Translations under genes and position numbers: made by a program | Shown here: positions 7,614 through 17,482 of the stretch, piece after piece | Layout: each line of letters begins with the position of its first letter | Position numbering within the stretch: position 1 is the stretch's first letter | Assembly (NCBI GenBank): GCA_029210985.1 | Contig: JARGFR010000003.1 | Location: 1 to 52,881 of the forward strand | Length of the DNA stretch: 52,881 nt | Origin: Spirochaetaceae bacterium | Lineage (GTDB): Bacteria > Spirochaetota > Spirochaetia > DSM-2461 | Direction: 5' to 3' | The notes under the pieces: generated by a model | What the model was told of the DNA's origin: nothing | What the model saw: the letters and a program-made list of their open reading frames with translations, nothing else | Database searches by the model: none

Positions 7614-9008
7614 TTATTCAACTCCCCGCAGTTTATGCGGCGGGATGGGATATCGGCCGGTGAGGCAGCCCAGGCAGTGCCCCTCGTTCTTTTCTATGGC
7701 CTTTTTGAGTCCGTCCAGGCTCAGATAGGCCAGATCATCGGCTCCCAACGCCGCTCTAATTGCTTCAATGTTCATACCGTGAGCGATGAGATCCGCGGCA
7801 ACCGGTGTATCGATGCCGAAATAGCAGGGATGGGTGATGGGCGGTGATACGACGCCGAAAAGCACTTTTTTCGCTCCGGCCTCCCGCATAAGAGTCACCA
7901 ACCTTCGGCTTGTCGTACCCCGAACGATGGAATCGTCGATGAGGAGCACTTTTTTCCCTTTGACTTCATCCCGCAGTACGTTGAGTTTCACCGACACCGC
8001 CCGCTCTCTCAGCACCGGATCAGGATTGATAAAAGTCCGGCCGACGTAGTGATTCTTGATGAAACCCATGCCGTAGGGCACTCCGGACTCTCTGGAGAAT
8101 CCCAGGGCCGCGGGAACACCTGAGTCGGGAACACCGCAGACCAGATCGGCCTCGACACTCCATTCATGGGCCAGTTCCCGGCCCATGGCCAGCCGGCTGT
8201 TCATCACCGATATGCCGTCGATATGGCTGTCCGGTCTGGCGAAATAAATATACTCGAACACACATGTGGCCCTGTCGTTTGACAGATCCTGGACGATGCT
8301 TCGCGGGCCGGATTCGTCGATCAGGATGACTTCCCCCGGTGCGATGTCCCGGACAGTTTCGGCGCCTACGGATTCCAAGGCGCAGGACTCCGAGGCCAGA
8401 TACCATCTGTCTTCACGGCGTCCCAGTACCATGGGTCGGATTCCGAAGGGGTCCCTGGCTCCAAGCAGTTTGTCTCCGGCGGCCATCACAAGGGCATAGG
8501 AACCTTTCACGGCGCTCATGGCTTCGGCGACGGCACTTTCCAGACCTTTATCGGCCCGCCGGGCGATCATGGCCAATAGAACTTCAGAATCCGCTTCGGA
8601 TCGAAAAAGAACACCGCCGTCCTCCAGGAGGGACCGTAATACATCGGCATTCACCAATGTCCCGTTGTGGGCGACGGCCATATCCCCCAGCTTGCCGTGG
8701 CCCTCCAGAGGCTGGGCGTTCTCAATATTGCTGGAACCGGCCGTGGAATATCGAACATGACCGATGCCCATGTGACCGTTCATACCTTTGATATCTTCAG
8801 CACTGAAGACTTGAGAAATGAGCCCCATACCCTTTTCGGTGCTCAATGCACCGTCGATGCAGACTGTAATGCCGGCACTCTCCTGCCCTCGATGCTGAAG
8901 AGCCAGCAGACCGCGATAGAGATCATCGGCTGCATCATGGACGTTTTTCGGGGCCCACATGCCGAAAACACCACACTCTTCATGGAGCTTGTCGTCGTCG
9001 GGTATCAT
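7614..9008 (-). CDS. purF: Amidophosphoribosyltransferase (glutamine PRPP amidotransferase)
   Basis: First committed step of purine synthesis: PRPP plus glutamine gives phosphoribosylamine. The 464-residue enzyme starts MIPDDDKLHEECGVFG. Cys12 is the expected N-terminal nucleophile after removal of an 11-residue propeptide, as in the Bacillus type. Other Cys in CVFEY, HPCYFGID and HCLGCLTGRYP correspond to ligands of the 4Fe-4S cluster of that type. The PRPP loop is VLLIDDSIVRGTTSRRLV. The gene lies between purC (11-bp gap) and purM (no gap). Confidence 0.97.
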   Translation of the reverse strand: MIPDDDKLHEECGVFGMWAPKNVHDAADDLYRGLLALQHRGQESAGITVCIDGALSTEKGMGLISQVFSAEDIKGMNGHMGIGHVRYSTAGSSNIENAQPLEGHGKLGDMAVAHNGTLVNADVLRSLLEDGGVLFRSEADSEVLLAMIARRADKGLESAVAEAMSAVKGSYALVMAAGDKLLGARDPFGIRPMVLGRREDRWYLASESCALESVGAETVRDIAPGEVILIDESGPRSIVQDLSNDRATCVFEYIYFARPDSHIDGISVMNSRLAMGRELAHEWSVEADLVCGVPDSGVPAALGFSRESGVPYGMGFIKNHYVGRTFINPDPVLRERAVSVKLNVLRDEVKGKKVLLIDDSIVRGTTSRRLVTLMREAGAKKVLFGVVSPPITHPCYFGIDTPVAADLIAHGMNIEAIRAALGADDLAYLSLDGLKKAIEKNEGHCLGCLTGRYPIPPHKLRGVE

Positions 9009-9019
9009 TTCAGGTGACC

Positions 9020-9745
9020 TCAGGCACCGGCCGAGGAAACTCTGGAGAGCATCTCGGCATACGCGTCCTCCACGTCTCCCAAATCACGGCGGAATCGATC
9101 CTTGTCCAGCTTCTTTCCGGTTTCTTTATCCCAGAATCGGCAGGTATCCGGACTGATCTCGTCCGCCAGTAGGAGGCGGCCCTGGGAATCCTTGCCGTAC
9201 TCCAGCTTGAAATCCACAAGAGTAATGCCCAGAGTGTCAAAGAACTCTCTCATCAGGCTGTTCACCCGACCCGTGATTTCATGGATTTCCGTCAGCTCAT
9301 CCTGTGTGGCCAACTCAAACGCCAGCGCATGATCGTCATTCAGGAGGGGATCGCCTTTCTCGTCATCTTTCCAACAGAGTTCCTGAATCGGCCTGGGCAG
9401 GATGATGCCTTCGTCAATTTTGAGGCGTTTAGCCATACTGCCGGCCGTGACGTTACGGACGATCACTTCCACTGGAATGATGGTCACTTTGCGGCAGAGG
9501 GTTTCCCGATCCGAGAGCTTCTCCACGAAGTGGGTTTTGATGCCCTTCTTTTCCAGCATGGCGAACATCAAATCACTCATCGTGTTATTGACAACACCTT
9601 TGCCGAGAATAGTTCCTTTCTTTACACCGTTGAATGCCGTCGCATCGTCTTTGTAGTCCACGATGACATATTCGGATTTGTCGGTGGCCCAGACTTTCTT
9701 GGCCTTTCCTTCGTACAATAAATCCGTTTTCTTCGCGTTTGTCAT
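9020..9745 (-). CDS. purC: SAICAR synthetase
   Basis: Joins CAIR and aspartate using ATP. The 241-residue protein shows the family start [14 protein letters not shown], followed by [35 protein letters not shown], and LVDFKLEYG with [13 protein letters not shown] near the C-terminus. Length is standard for the short bacterial form. The start overlaps the purE stop by 4 bp (ATGA). Confidence 0.97.
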   Translation of the reverse strand: MTNAKKTDLLYEGKAKKVWATDKSEYVIVDYKDDATAFNGVKKGTILGKGVVNNTMSDLMFAMLEKKGIKTHFVEKLSDRETLCRKVTIIPVEVIVRNVTAGSMAKRLKIDEGIILPRPIQELCWKDDEKGDPLLNDDHALAFELATQDELTEIHEITGRVNSLMREFFDTLGITLVDFKLEYGKDSQGRLLLADEISPDTCRFWDKETGKKLDKDRFRRDLGDVEDAYAEMLSRVSSAGA

Positions 9746-10221
9746 AAATCCACTCCCCCGCCGTTATCGGTGATAAAGTCGGCTCTCATTTTTTGGCGCC
9801 ATTCATCCAGACGGCGCGAGAGGTCATCATTTCCCAATGCCAACATCTGAACCGCCAGCATTCCCGCGTTATACGCATTGTCGATCCCCACACATGCCAC
9901 AGGAATCGGTTTGGGCATCTGGACGATGGAATACAACGCATCCAAACCGTTGACTTTGGCGGAAATGGGCACTCCGATAACCGGCAGGATCGTCTTGGAC
10001 GCCACCACTCCGGGAAGGTGAGCCGCCAGGCCGGCACCGCAAATGAACACTTTCACGCCGTCGGCCTGCATGCGCGCCAACTCCTTTTCAAGCTCATCCG
10101 GTATGCGATGCGCGGAAAGAACATGGGCTTCCCATGGAATATCAAACTCTTCCAGGCATCGCGCAGCTCCCTTCATGCGATCGGTGTCGCTCCGACTTCC
10201 GAATAATATTCCGACTTTCAT
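9742..10221 (-). CDS. purE: PurE, N5-CAIR mutase type (class I)
   Basis: A 159-residue protein with [23 protein letters not shown] (conserved His) and [15 protein letters not shown]. The SAHR and AAHLPG motifs place it with class I PurE rather than the spirochaetal class II AIR carboxylases known from Treponema denticola. Class I enzymes normally need PurK to make N5-CAIR; no purK is in this window, so it must be elsewhere or absent. The gene is 17 bp after purL and overlaps purC by 4 bp. Confidence 0.95.
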   Translation of the reverse strand: MKVGILFGSRSDTDRMKGAARCLEEFDIPWEAHVLSAHRIPDELEKELARMQADGVKVFICGAGLAAHLPGVVASKTILPVIGVPISAKVNGLDALYSIVQMPKPIPVACVGIDNAYNAGMLAVQMLALGNDDLSRRLDEWRQKMRADFITDNGGGVDL

Positions 10222-10238
10222 CGTACGTTATCTCCTTT

Positions 10239-13200
10239 CTAGATAAACCAGGATACGCCGCCCTTGATGAGGGGCTGCTCGGTTTCCATACCCGGTACGT
10301 CGATATACGTCCCTTTTCGCCACCGTTCGCTGTGCCCCATCTTCCCCAGGATGCGTCCGCAGGGCGAGAGAAGCGCCTCGACGGCGCCTGCCGAACCATT
10401 CGGATTGAACTCACCGGCCATGGTGGGACGTCCCGCCATATCGCAGTAGCGGAAAGGAATACGGCCTTCACCTTCCAGTCGGGCCAGAAGCTCAGGCGAT
10501 GCGGAAAAACGGCCTTCTCCATGGCTCACCGGTACGCTGTGAACGTCCTTCGGTCGGATGAGGGACATCCATGGACTCGATGACTCCGAGGCTACGGTTC
10601 GAACAATTCTGGCCACGTGGCGTCCGATTCGATTACGAACCAGCGTCGGCTCATCCGGACCCGGCACTCCCGCTTCTCCGTTGATGAGCCAGCCGCTCTT
10701 TATCAGCGCCTGGAAACCGTTGCAGATTCCAAGAATCAACCCATCCCGGTCCAGCAGGCCGCGAACAGCATCGGCGATTCGCTCATGCCGCAGGATGGCG
10801 GCGATGTATTTTCCGGCGCCGTCCGGCTCGTCTCCCGCCGAAAACCCTCCCGAAACATAGAGAATCTGGCTTCTCCTGATATCCGCGGCCATTTTGGAGA
10901 GCGCATCGTCCAACCTGTGAGGATCTCGATCCAGCAGGATATGTTCCAACGGCTTGGCACCGGCCCGCAGGAAAGCTCGGCGGGCATCGTCTTCGCCGTT
11001 TGTTCCGGGAAACACCGGGATGCAGACCCTGGGACGTCCGCCGCCTAAGGACGGGCCGACATTTCCAGAGCGGAGGGCATTGCCCGGCGGCCGCGGCGAC
11101 CGCAGCGAGCGTGTCGACAAGGGTTTGGCCGTCTCCAAATGATCCTCCGAGTTATCTTCAGGCCACACATCCGCAAATGTCTTCCGCCAGGCTTGCTCGG
11201 CTTCTTCCAGGGGCAATTCTCCGCCGGGCCAGCGTATAATCGAATCGGCGATGCTGCGGCCAAGAATAGAAACCGATGCTCCCGCGGATTCGGCATCCCT
11301 TCTCAGCTCGTCAGGTGAAAGATCGGAGGCGATGATGATGGAGCCGTAATCCGACGCGAAGGGCCGTTTACCGGAAGTTTCATCCAAATCGAATCCGACG
11401 GCGTTTCCCAAAGCCATCATCACCAACTTTGACGCCCAGCCCCCGGCGCCCACCGTGGCGGCGGCCTTCACCGAATTTCGTTTGTTCAACGATTCCAGCC
11501 AGTCCCAGGAGGTTTCCAGGCCGTGGAAGTCCGGCGCCTGCGATTCATCGGCAGAGAACCGGAAAGGAGGCGTGAGAGCAAGGGTGAGATTTCCACCCGG
11601 GAGAGCGGCACCCACCGCTAGACGCCTGTCCATCCAGGCGGCGGCAAAGGCGATGATGGTTGGCGGAACATCCAATTCCTCGAAGCTGCCGCTCATGCTG
11701 TCTTTACCGCCGATGGCCGGCAATCCCCAGCGTCTCTGCACCGTCAAGGCGCCCAGAAGCGCCGCCAGAGGCGCTCCCCAGGATTCCTCACCTCTGTCGG
11801 TCCGGCCGAAGAACTCCTGCAGGCTGAATCGAGTCCGTCTCCAGGATCCGCCGGCGGCGCACATCCTCGCCAGGGCTTCGATCAAAGCCGCCTGGCCTCC
11901 CCGGAAGGGACTGATTTCCGCCAGATCAGGATCGAAACCTACCGTCATGATGCCGGCGGTCTCCACATCGCCGTCGACAGGCAGAAGATGGACCGAGGCT
12001 TCCGCAGGCGTGGCCTGCCGGACTCCGCCGTGAGGCGCCAATACGGTTGTTCCTCCGACACTGGCGTCGAATCGCTCCATTAAACCGCGCCGTGAAGCGA
12101 CGGCCGGAGAACAGAGATGTTTCAGCAGACTCTTAACCGTCAAAGCGTCGGAATCTGCCGCTTCGGAAATTGAATACCCTGCCCCGGACGTACCGCCGGC
12201 AGGAATCAGTGCCCGGGCTCTCCGGCGCACACCGTTTGTATCCAGGAGACGACGGTCGAGGTCTATCACCAACTCGCCCTTCCATGTCATCCGCAGCCGC
12301 CGTGACGATGTTACCCTGGCTGCCGCCACCGCTTCGAGGTTTTCCTCTTCGGCCAATCTGATAAAAGAAACGGCGTCGTTTTCCCGAACCACCACCGCCA
12401 TGCGCTCCTGGGACTCGGAGAGGGCCAATTCAAGACCGTTGAGTCCCTCGTACTTCACCGGCAGGGCATCCAGGTTGATGTCCAAACCATCGGCCAGCTC
12501 GCCGACGGCAACAGCCACGCCCCCGGCGCCGAAATCATTGCAGCGCCGGATCAGACCCGCGGCATCGGGATTCCGGAACAATCTCTGGAGCTTGCGTTCC
12601 TCGGGGGGGTTTCCTTTCTGCACTTCGGCTCCGGCTTTCTCCAGTGAGCTGCCGTTATGAGCCACAGACGACCCGGTGGCTCCGCCGATTCCGTCCCGGC
12701 CGGTTCTGCCGCCCACCACAATCACAACATCGCCGGACTGAGGGATCTCCCGGACAACATGGCCGGCCGGGGAGGCACCCATGACCGCTCCGCATTCCAG
12801 CCTCTTGGCTTCAAACCCCGGATGATAGTGCTCCCTGACCACGGCGCAGGCCAATCCCAGCTGGTTTCCATATCCGGCATACCCTTCGGCGGCGCCGTGA
12901 GCGATGAATCTCTGGGGAAGTTTCCCGGGACGGGTCTGTGCCGCATCCCTTCTCGGGTCGGCGCCCCCGGAGACCCTGAGCGCCTGATGGACATAGGCCC
13001 GACCGGAGAGCGGATCCCTCACGGCCCCGCCGAGGCAGGTGGAGGCGCCGCCGTACGGCTCGATTTCCGTGGGATGGTTGTGGGTTTCATTTTTAAAAGA
13101 GAGCAGCCACGGATGGTTTTCTCCATTGATTCGGGCATCCACCTTCAAGGTGCAGGCGTTGATTTCCTCGGAAACGTCCCAGTCATCCACCAGGCCCATA

Positions 13201-14045
13201 ATTCTCGCCTCCCTGGCGGCGATGGTGGCCAGATCCATGAGCGTCTTGGGACGGTCTGAACGGCCGCATACGGTCCTGGCCTCGTCCCATTGGGAGAGTG
13301 CTTCGACGATATCGTCCGAGTCCCCTCCGGCGGCGATGCGAATGGATTCCAATTCTGTTTCAAACGTGGTGTGTCTGCAGTGGTCGGACCAGTATGTATC
13401 CAATGCCCGAAGTTCCGCCAATGTGGGATCGCGAGATTCCTCCCGCGCAAACCAATCCCGGATAAAAGCCAGATCTTCGGTATTCAACGCCAAGCCGAAA
13501 TCGGAACGAAGGAGATCCAAATTTTCTTTCGTCTTGGAAACAAATCCGTCCAGGCGGGTGATTGAGAGGGGTTCCCGGGAAGACCTGCCCAGAGAGGATC
13601 TATTCAGGTCTTTCGGGCGGGAGTCCACTGGGTTGATCAGCCAGGAGCGGATTTTTTCCATCGCTTCATCATCTAAATGACCGGAAAGAACGAAGATGTC
13701 GGCACGCTTCACATCGATATCCCGTTCCGGCCAGAGGAGCCGAAGACACCGCTCCGCGGAATCCGCACGCTGGTCGAACTGACCAGGCAGATATTCCCTG
13801 GCGATAAAGCGGCCCTGGGGAACGAAAGATGGAAGGAGACGATCCGTGGGCGCCTCATAGAGAATACCCGCTGCGGCGGAGCTGAGTTCCCGCTCCTCCA
13901 ATCCGGATATTTCATAGAGGCTGATGAGACGAAGGTGTTCCAGATCCGGCAAATGCAGGACAGATCGGAGCTCGGCCGCCAAGCTCATCGCCTCAACGTC
14001 CCGACCACTCTGACGTTCTACATATATTTGGTGATTCTGACTCAT
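10239..14045 (-). CDS. purL: FGAM synthase, single-chain large form
   Basis: Makes FGAM from FGAR, ATP and glutamine. With this start it has 1268 residues, the size of the fused PurL (about 1295 in E. coli), with both synthetase halves and the glutaminase in one chain. The N-terminal part is the PurS-like/linker region. The middle includes SFKNETHNHPTEIEPYGGA and NDFGAGGVAVAVGELADG. The glutaminase has ILGICNGFQAL (catalytic Cys ~1108) and the MGHSERW His-Glu motif. An upstream in-frame ATG at 14123 lacks a ribosome site and lies next to the riboswitch; MSQNHQIYVERQSG at 14045 matches the usual family start. It is the first gene of the operon. Confidence 0.96.
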   Translation of the reverse strand: MSQNHQIYVERQSGRDVEAMSLAAELRSVLHLPDLEHLRLISLYEISGLEERELSSAAAGILYEAPTDRLLPSFVPQGRFIAREYLPGQFDQRADSAERCLRLLWPERDIDVKRADIFVLSGHLDDEAMEKIRSWLINPVDSRPKDLNRSSLGRSSREPLSITRLDGFVSKTKENLDLLRSDFGLALNTEDLAFIRDWFAREESRDPTLAELRALDTYWSDHCRHTTFETELESIRIAAGGDSDDIVEALSQWDEARTVCGRSDRPKTLMDLATIAAREARIMGLVDDWDVSEEINACTLKVDARINGENHPWLLSFKNETHNHPTEIEPYGGASTCLGGAVRDPLSGRAYVHQALRVSGGADPRRDAAQTRPGKLPQRFIAHGAAEGYAGYGNQLGLACAVVREHYHPGFEAKRLECGAVMGASPAGHVVREIPQSGDVVIVVGGRTGRDGIGGATGSSVAHNGSSLEKAGAEVQKGNPPEERKLQRLFRNPDAAGLIRRCNDFGAGGVAVAVGELADGLDINLDALPVKYEGLNGLELALSESQERMAVVVRENDAVSFIRLAEEENLEAVAAARVTSSRRLRMTWKGELVIDLDRRLLDTNGVRRRARALIPAGGTSGAGYSISEAADSDALTVKSLLKHLCSPAVASRRGLMERFDASVGGTTVLAPHGGVRQATPAEASVHLLPVDGDVETAGIMTVGFDPDLAEISPFRGGQAALIEALARMCAAGGSWRRTRFSLQEFFGRTDRGEESWGAPLAALLGALTVQRRWGLPAIGGKDSMSGSFEELDVPPTIIAFAAAWMDRRLAVGAALPGGNLTLALTPPFRFSADESQAPDFHGLETSWDWLESLNKRNSVKAAATVGAGGWASKLVMMALGNAVGFDLDETSGKRPFASDYGSIIIASDLSPDELRRDAESAGASVSILGRSIADSIIRWPGGELPLEEAEQAWRKTFADVWPEDNSEDHLETAKPLSTRSLRSPRPPGNALRSGNVGPSLGGGRPRVCIPVFPGTNGEDDARRAFLRAGAKPLEHILLDRDPHRLDDALSKMAADIRRSQILYVSGGFSAGDEPDGAGKYIAAILRHERIADAVRGLLDRDGLILGICNGFQALIKSGWLINGEAGVPGPDEPTLVRNRIGRHVARIVRTVASESSSPWMSLIRPKDVHSVPVSHGEGRFSASPELLARLEGEGRIPFRYCDMAGRPTMAGEFNPNGSAGAVEALLSPCGRILGKMGHSERWRKGTYIDVPGMETEQPLIKGGVSWFI

Positions 14046-14125
14046 TCCTTCCCCCGAGGAATTCACGGGAGAATTTCCAACTCGACGGATTTCATCGGAA
14101 ATCCACTGATTCGAGGAGGTCATTC

Positions 14126-14190
14126 GCCCATAGTAGTTCGTTTACGGCGAACTGTAGAAACTCCCGCCCGTATCGCAGGATTATATGGAC
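14126..14190 (-). ncRNA. Purine riboswitch aptamer, guanine-type
   Basis: On the minus strand: P1 GTCCATA/TATGGGC; J1/2 TAATC; P2 CCTGC/GCGGG with loop GATACGG; J2/3 GAGTTTCTAC; P3 AGTTCG/CGAACT with loop CCGTAAA; then A-C-TATGG. The core matches the xpt aptamer, including the L2 GG / L3 CC kissing pairs, the J2/3 UUUCUA and C74 just after P3. C74 indicates guanine/hypoxanthine rather than adenine. The P3 closing pair is A-U instead of C-G, a compensated change. The 80 nt before the purL ATG contain a GGATTT/AAATCC hairpin and a CCTCC that could pair with the GGGGG ribosome site. The switching mechanism is therefore unresolved, translational control being likelier than termination. Confidence 0.92.
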
Positions 14191-14268
14191 TTGTTTCAAG
14201 CCAACTTATACCAAGAACGCTACCATGGAGGCGGGCTGAGGGACAAGCTCTTCGCCTTGCCCGGCAGG

Positions 14269-15723
14269 CTACCCTCCCAAGGCCTCCCAGTCCAGCCCGC
14301 TTAATTCCTCACAGACTTTTTTCACCGTGCTCTCGCTCTCAGGAAGCATGTCTTTTCCGGCTTTTCGGCGGTCCAATTCATCACGGAGAATGCCGTGGGA
14401 GTCAGGGGTGACCGGGAACCGACCGGCGAAAAAAATGCCCAGTATCAAGATGGGAACCGTACCGAACACCAGAAGCAGCCGCAGTCCGTCGGTGTTCGCC
14501 GACTGGGCCGAGCTCCCGTCCCCGAAACCCAGAAGACTCAAGGCAACACCAACGAGGGGAACCGCCAGGGCGCCTTGAGTGAGCTTTCTGGCCAGAGTCA
14601 TCGCCCCGGCATACAAACCCGCTCTTCTCTTACCGTCGATGAGTTCACCGACGTCGGTCACCGACGGAAGAACAGCCCATGGAACAAAGACTCCCGCCGA
14701 AAGGCCGATGCCCAGAAGTGCGCAAACGGCAAGAATGGCCAACAAGGACGAGGAAGAGTTGAGAAACAATGTCATGAGCAGACCCAAGACCCAGATCGAT
14801 ACACCGACGGCGTAAGACCGCCCCTTTCCCCGTCGATTCGCCAGACGAACCCAAAGGAGCAGGGACAGAATTTCACAGCCCATCATCGTCCCCATGGCCA
14901 CCGAATACATTCCGGGGCGAACCAGCACATAGGAGAGATAATAGGCAAAGAGCAGCATAACGACGTCCATCGCGGTATATGCACAGATATACAGACCCAT
15001 ATGGTGTCGGAAACTCCGATTTCTCACCAATCCGGCAAAGCCGGCCATGAGATCTTTCAGCCCTCCGCCCAACTCGGCTTCTTCTTCCGTCGGCAATTCC
15101 CGGGTTCCAAACACGACGGGAATCAGGATGATCGCGTAAAACGCGCCGAAGAGGGCACCCATCAAACCGTAGCCTTTCGGTCCGCCGCCCGAGGTATTGA
15201 TGATAATCTTGGGCAGCGTGCCGGCCAACAGGGCCGAAATCATACTGAAAGCCATTCTGGCGCCGCTCAAACGGCTCCGTTCGCGATAGTCCCGAGTCAT
15301 ATCCGCATTAAGTGCGCTGTAAGGCACCATCACCATGGTGAAGACAGTGCTGAAGAACACATATACGGCGGTATAGTAAGCCACTTGGAGGGTTGCCGAG
15401 GCATTCGGCAAGGCCGTCCAGAGAAGGAAGAAACTGAGGAATACAAGCGGTATGGCAATGAGTATCCAGAATCTCCGACGGCCCATCCGGGTGCGGGTAC
15501 GGTCTGATATCCGGCCCATCAGAGGATCCGAAACGGCGTCCCAGACTTTTCCGATGCCGAATATCAAGGCACCCGACCACGGAGGAAGGCCGACGGTTTC
15601 GGTGAGAAAAAACAGAAATAGCATTCCGATGATGAGGAATGCCCCTCCGCCGTACATGTCGCCGAGCCCGTAGGAAAGAAGGTGTCTGATTCCGATGGGG
15701 GATGGAGCCGATCTCTGCTGCAT
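14269..15723 (-). CDS. GPH-family (MFS_2) sugar:cation symporter
   Basis: A 484-residue, 12-helix transporter of the glycoside-pentoside-hexuronide:cation family (MelB-like). The N-terminus reads LLSYGLGDMYGGGAFLIIG, followed by the hallmark KVWDAVSDPLMGRISDRT, where MelB has its cation-binding Asp residues, and RMGRRRFWI. The C-terminus is a hydrophilic tail of ~40 residues. There is no clear ribosome site before the ATG. It is transcribed toward the pur operon but separated from it by ~220 bp and the riboswitch, so it is probably an independent unit. The substrate is unknown. Confidence 0.88.
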   Translation of the reverse strand: MQQRSAPSPIGIRHLLSYGLGDMYGGGAFLIIGMLFLFFLTETVGLPPWSGALIFGIGKVWDAVSDPLMGRISDRTRTRMGRRRFWILIAIPLVFLSFFLLWTALPNASATLQVAYYTAVYVFFSTVFTMVMVPYSALNADMTRDYRERSRLSGARMAFSMISALLAGTLPKIIINTSGGGPKGYGLMGALFGAFYAIILIPVVFGTRELPTEEEAELGGGLKDLMAGFAGLVRNRSFRHHMGLYICAYTAMDVVMLLFAYYLSYVLVRPGMYSVAMGTMMGCEILSLLLWVRLANRRGKGRSYAVGVSIWVLGLLMTLFLNSSSSLLAILAVCALLGIGLSAGVFVPWAVLPSVTDVGELIDGKRRAGLYAGAMTLARKLTQGALAVPLVGVALSLLGFGDGSSAQSANTDGLRLLLVFGTVPILILGIFFAGRFPVTPDSHGILRDELDRRKAGKDMLPESESTVKKVCEELSGLDWEALGG

Positions 15724-15944
15724 ATCGGCAGTACAGCACGGGTCTGATCAGCGGTCAAGAGAATGTACTCTGTCGTTACGGCATCACCTTGCCGCGTAGT
15801 CATCAGGAACGACGGATTGTCCTACATTCTTGTATCTTTTGTTCAATCTTAGCGCCAATATGTGCCTTTTTTGCCGCAAAGACTTTCGCCGACTCCGAAT
15901 CATCGTGTATAAAAATGGAAGTATTTATCAAAAAGGAGACAACA

Positions 15945-16700
15945 ATGAAAAAGATTCTATTCGCGATTCTGGTTATGGCGGCCATACTCGTCGTTCCTTT
16001 ATTCGCCAATGGCGGTTCCGATGACGGTGAGAAGGTGTATGTATTCGCGTCCGACGCCACATGGCCCCCCATGGAATTCGTCGATGAAAACGGCGATATC
16101 GTCGGTTTCGATATGGACCTTCTGGACGCTGTGGCGAAAGCCGCCGGATTTCAGTACGAGGTGCAGAACACCGGATGGGACGGGATTTTCGCCGGTCTGG
16201 CCAACGGATCCTACGATGCCATCATCAGCTCGGTCACCATTACCGAGGAGCGCAAGGCCGCGATGGACTTTTCAGACCCGTATATCAACGCCGGTCAGAT
16301 TCTGATCGTACCCGCCGGCTACTCGGGCGGAGAGATGCTGTCTGATTTCGTCGGCAAGAAAGTCGGCGTGCAGCAGGGCACAACAGGCGATTTCGCCGTC
16401 GAGGAAGTCTCAGGTATCGACCGCAGAGCTTATGACGATGTCGGCTTGGCCGTGGAAGATTTGGTGAACGGCAATCTGGATGCCGTGGTCTGCGATTCCG
16501 TGACCGCTGTCGACTATGTGGCCGCCAATGAGAACTTCAAAGGAAAGCTTGAAATACTCGGCGAGCCCTTCACCGAAGAAGAATTCGGCATCGCCGTTCA
16601 GAAAGGCAGTGACGAACTGCTTTCCATGATCAATGAAGGACTGGCCGCAGTGTTTGCCGACGGCACACAGGCTGAATTGGTCGAGAAGTGGCTGCGCTAG
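15945..16700 (+). CDS. Polar amino-acid ABC transporter, substrate-binding protein
   Basis: A 251-residue periplasmic binding protein (SBP_bac_3). The frame is open far upstream, but AAGGAG at 15932-15937 and the signal peptide MKKILFAILVMAAILVVPLFA fix the start. The mature form begins NGGSDDGEKV. Family segments: WPPMEFVDENGDIVGFDMDL, GWDGIFAGLANGSYDAI, SSVTITEERKAAMDFSDPY and GVQQGTTGDFAVEE. It belongs to the GlnH/FliY-like group. The downstream permease and ATPase genes overlap one another, making a complete importer. The amino acid carried is not predictable. Confidence 0.94.
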   Translation: MKKILFAILVMAAILVVPLFANGGSDDGEKVYVFASDATWPPMEFVDENGDIVGFDMDLLDAVAKAAGFQYEVQNTGWDGIFAGLANGSYDAIISSVTITEERKAAMDFSDPYINAGQILIVPAGYSGGEMLSDFVGKKVGVQQGTTGDFAVEEVSGIDRRAYDDVGLAVEDLVNGNLDAVVCDSVTAVDYVAANENFKGKLEILGEPFTEEEFGIAVQKGSDELLSMINEGLAAVFADGTQAELVEKWLR

Positions 16701-17482
16701 ATCAGCCCGGGGGGTCCCGCATTGATGTCACCGACGGGGCCCTTCTTCCCAGAAAGGGTGAAAAACATATCGTCGATTCCTGGCGGCTGACCATCGCGTT
16801 CGCCTTCCTGGGTATCATGACGTTGGTGTTCATCGCCAAGGATCCCTTTGATCAGATTTTCCAGGTGATTATCAAGGGAGCACCCCTCACCTTCGGTGTC
16901 ACCGCCGGCGCCATCATGGGATCGGTGGTTCTGGGATTATTCACCGGCCTGGGACAGATTGCCCGGGCAAGGGCCATCAACCTGGTGGCCGGTGTCTATG
17001 TTGAACTGATACGGGGTATCCCTCTATTGGTTCAGCTCATCTTCATCTATTTCGCCCTGGGGAAATTTTTTCAACTGGACGGCATTCCCGCGGCGATTAT
17101 TGCCCTCTCCATCTGTTACGGCGCATACATGGGGGAGATTTTTCGGGCGGGAATCCAATCAATCCCGAAAGGTCAGATGGAAGCCGCCCTGGCATTGGGT
17201 CTCACCAGAGGTCAGGCGATGCGGTATATCATCCTCCCCCAGACAATGAAAATCATACTGCCGGCCATCGGTAATGAGTTCATTGCCATGCTCAAGGATT
17301 CGTCTCTGATTTCGGTCATTGCTTTGAGGGATATACTCCGTCGTGGACGGGAGCACGTCGCCCGAACATTCCTTTCACTGGAAACATACGCCATGGTGGC
17401 CTTGGTCTACCTGGTTTTCACGCTGGTCCTCTCCAAATTGGTGGCCTTGATGGAAGATAGGATGAAGAAAAATGAGCGATAA
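16688..17482 (+). CDS. Polar amino-acid ABC transporter, permease
   Basis: A 264-residue HisM/GlnP-type permease. The core has [22 protein letters not shown] and the EAA loop [21 protein letters not shown], which contacts the ATPase. An extra N-terminal helix ([17 protein letters not shown]) is common in this subfamily. The start is uncertain: the only in-frame start before that helix is a GTG inside the preceding gene's last codons, with a weak ribosome site. A hairpin lies across codons 9-19. The 3' end overlaps the ATPase gene by 11 bp. Confidence 0.9.
   Translation: MAALDQPGGSRIDVTDGALLPRKGEKHIVDSWRLTIAFAFLGIMTLVFIAKDPFDQIFQVIIKGAPLTFGVTAGAIMGSVVLGLFTGLGQIARARAINLVAGVYVELIRGIPLLVQLIFIYFALGKFFQLDGIPAAIIALSICYGAYMGEIFRAGIQSIPKGQMEAALALGLTRGQAMRYIILPQTMKIILPAIGNEFIAMLKDSSLISVIALRDILRRGREHVARTFLSLETYAMVALVYLVFTLVLSKLVALMEDRMKKNER
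16712..16747 (+). terminator. Hairpin just after the amino-acid binding-protein gene
   Basis: GGGTCCCG (16712-16719) pairs with CGGGGCCC (16735-16742), 8 bp with one G-T wobble and a 15-nt loop, followed by TTCTT. It starts 11 bp after the stop of the binding-protein gene, the same place as the hairpins after dctP and pstS. It is probably an attenuator; it lies inside the predicted 5' end of the permease gene. Confidence 0.5.

Noticed and set aside
6756-7847. 363-residue plus-strand ORF opposite purM/purF
   Set aside because: It is antisense to two clear purine genes, has no ribosome site or family signal, and its amino-acid make-up is that of a reverse-complement frame.
14395-15507. 370-residue plus-strand ORF opposite the GPH symporter
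   Set aside because: Hydrophilic, Gln/His-rich shadow of a membrane protein gene; no ribosome site and no recognisable domain.
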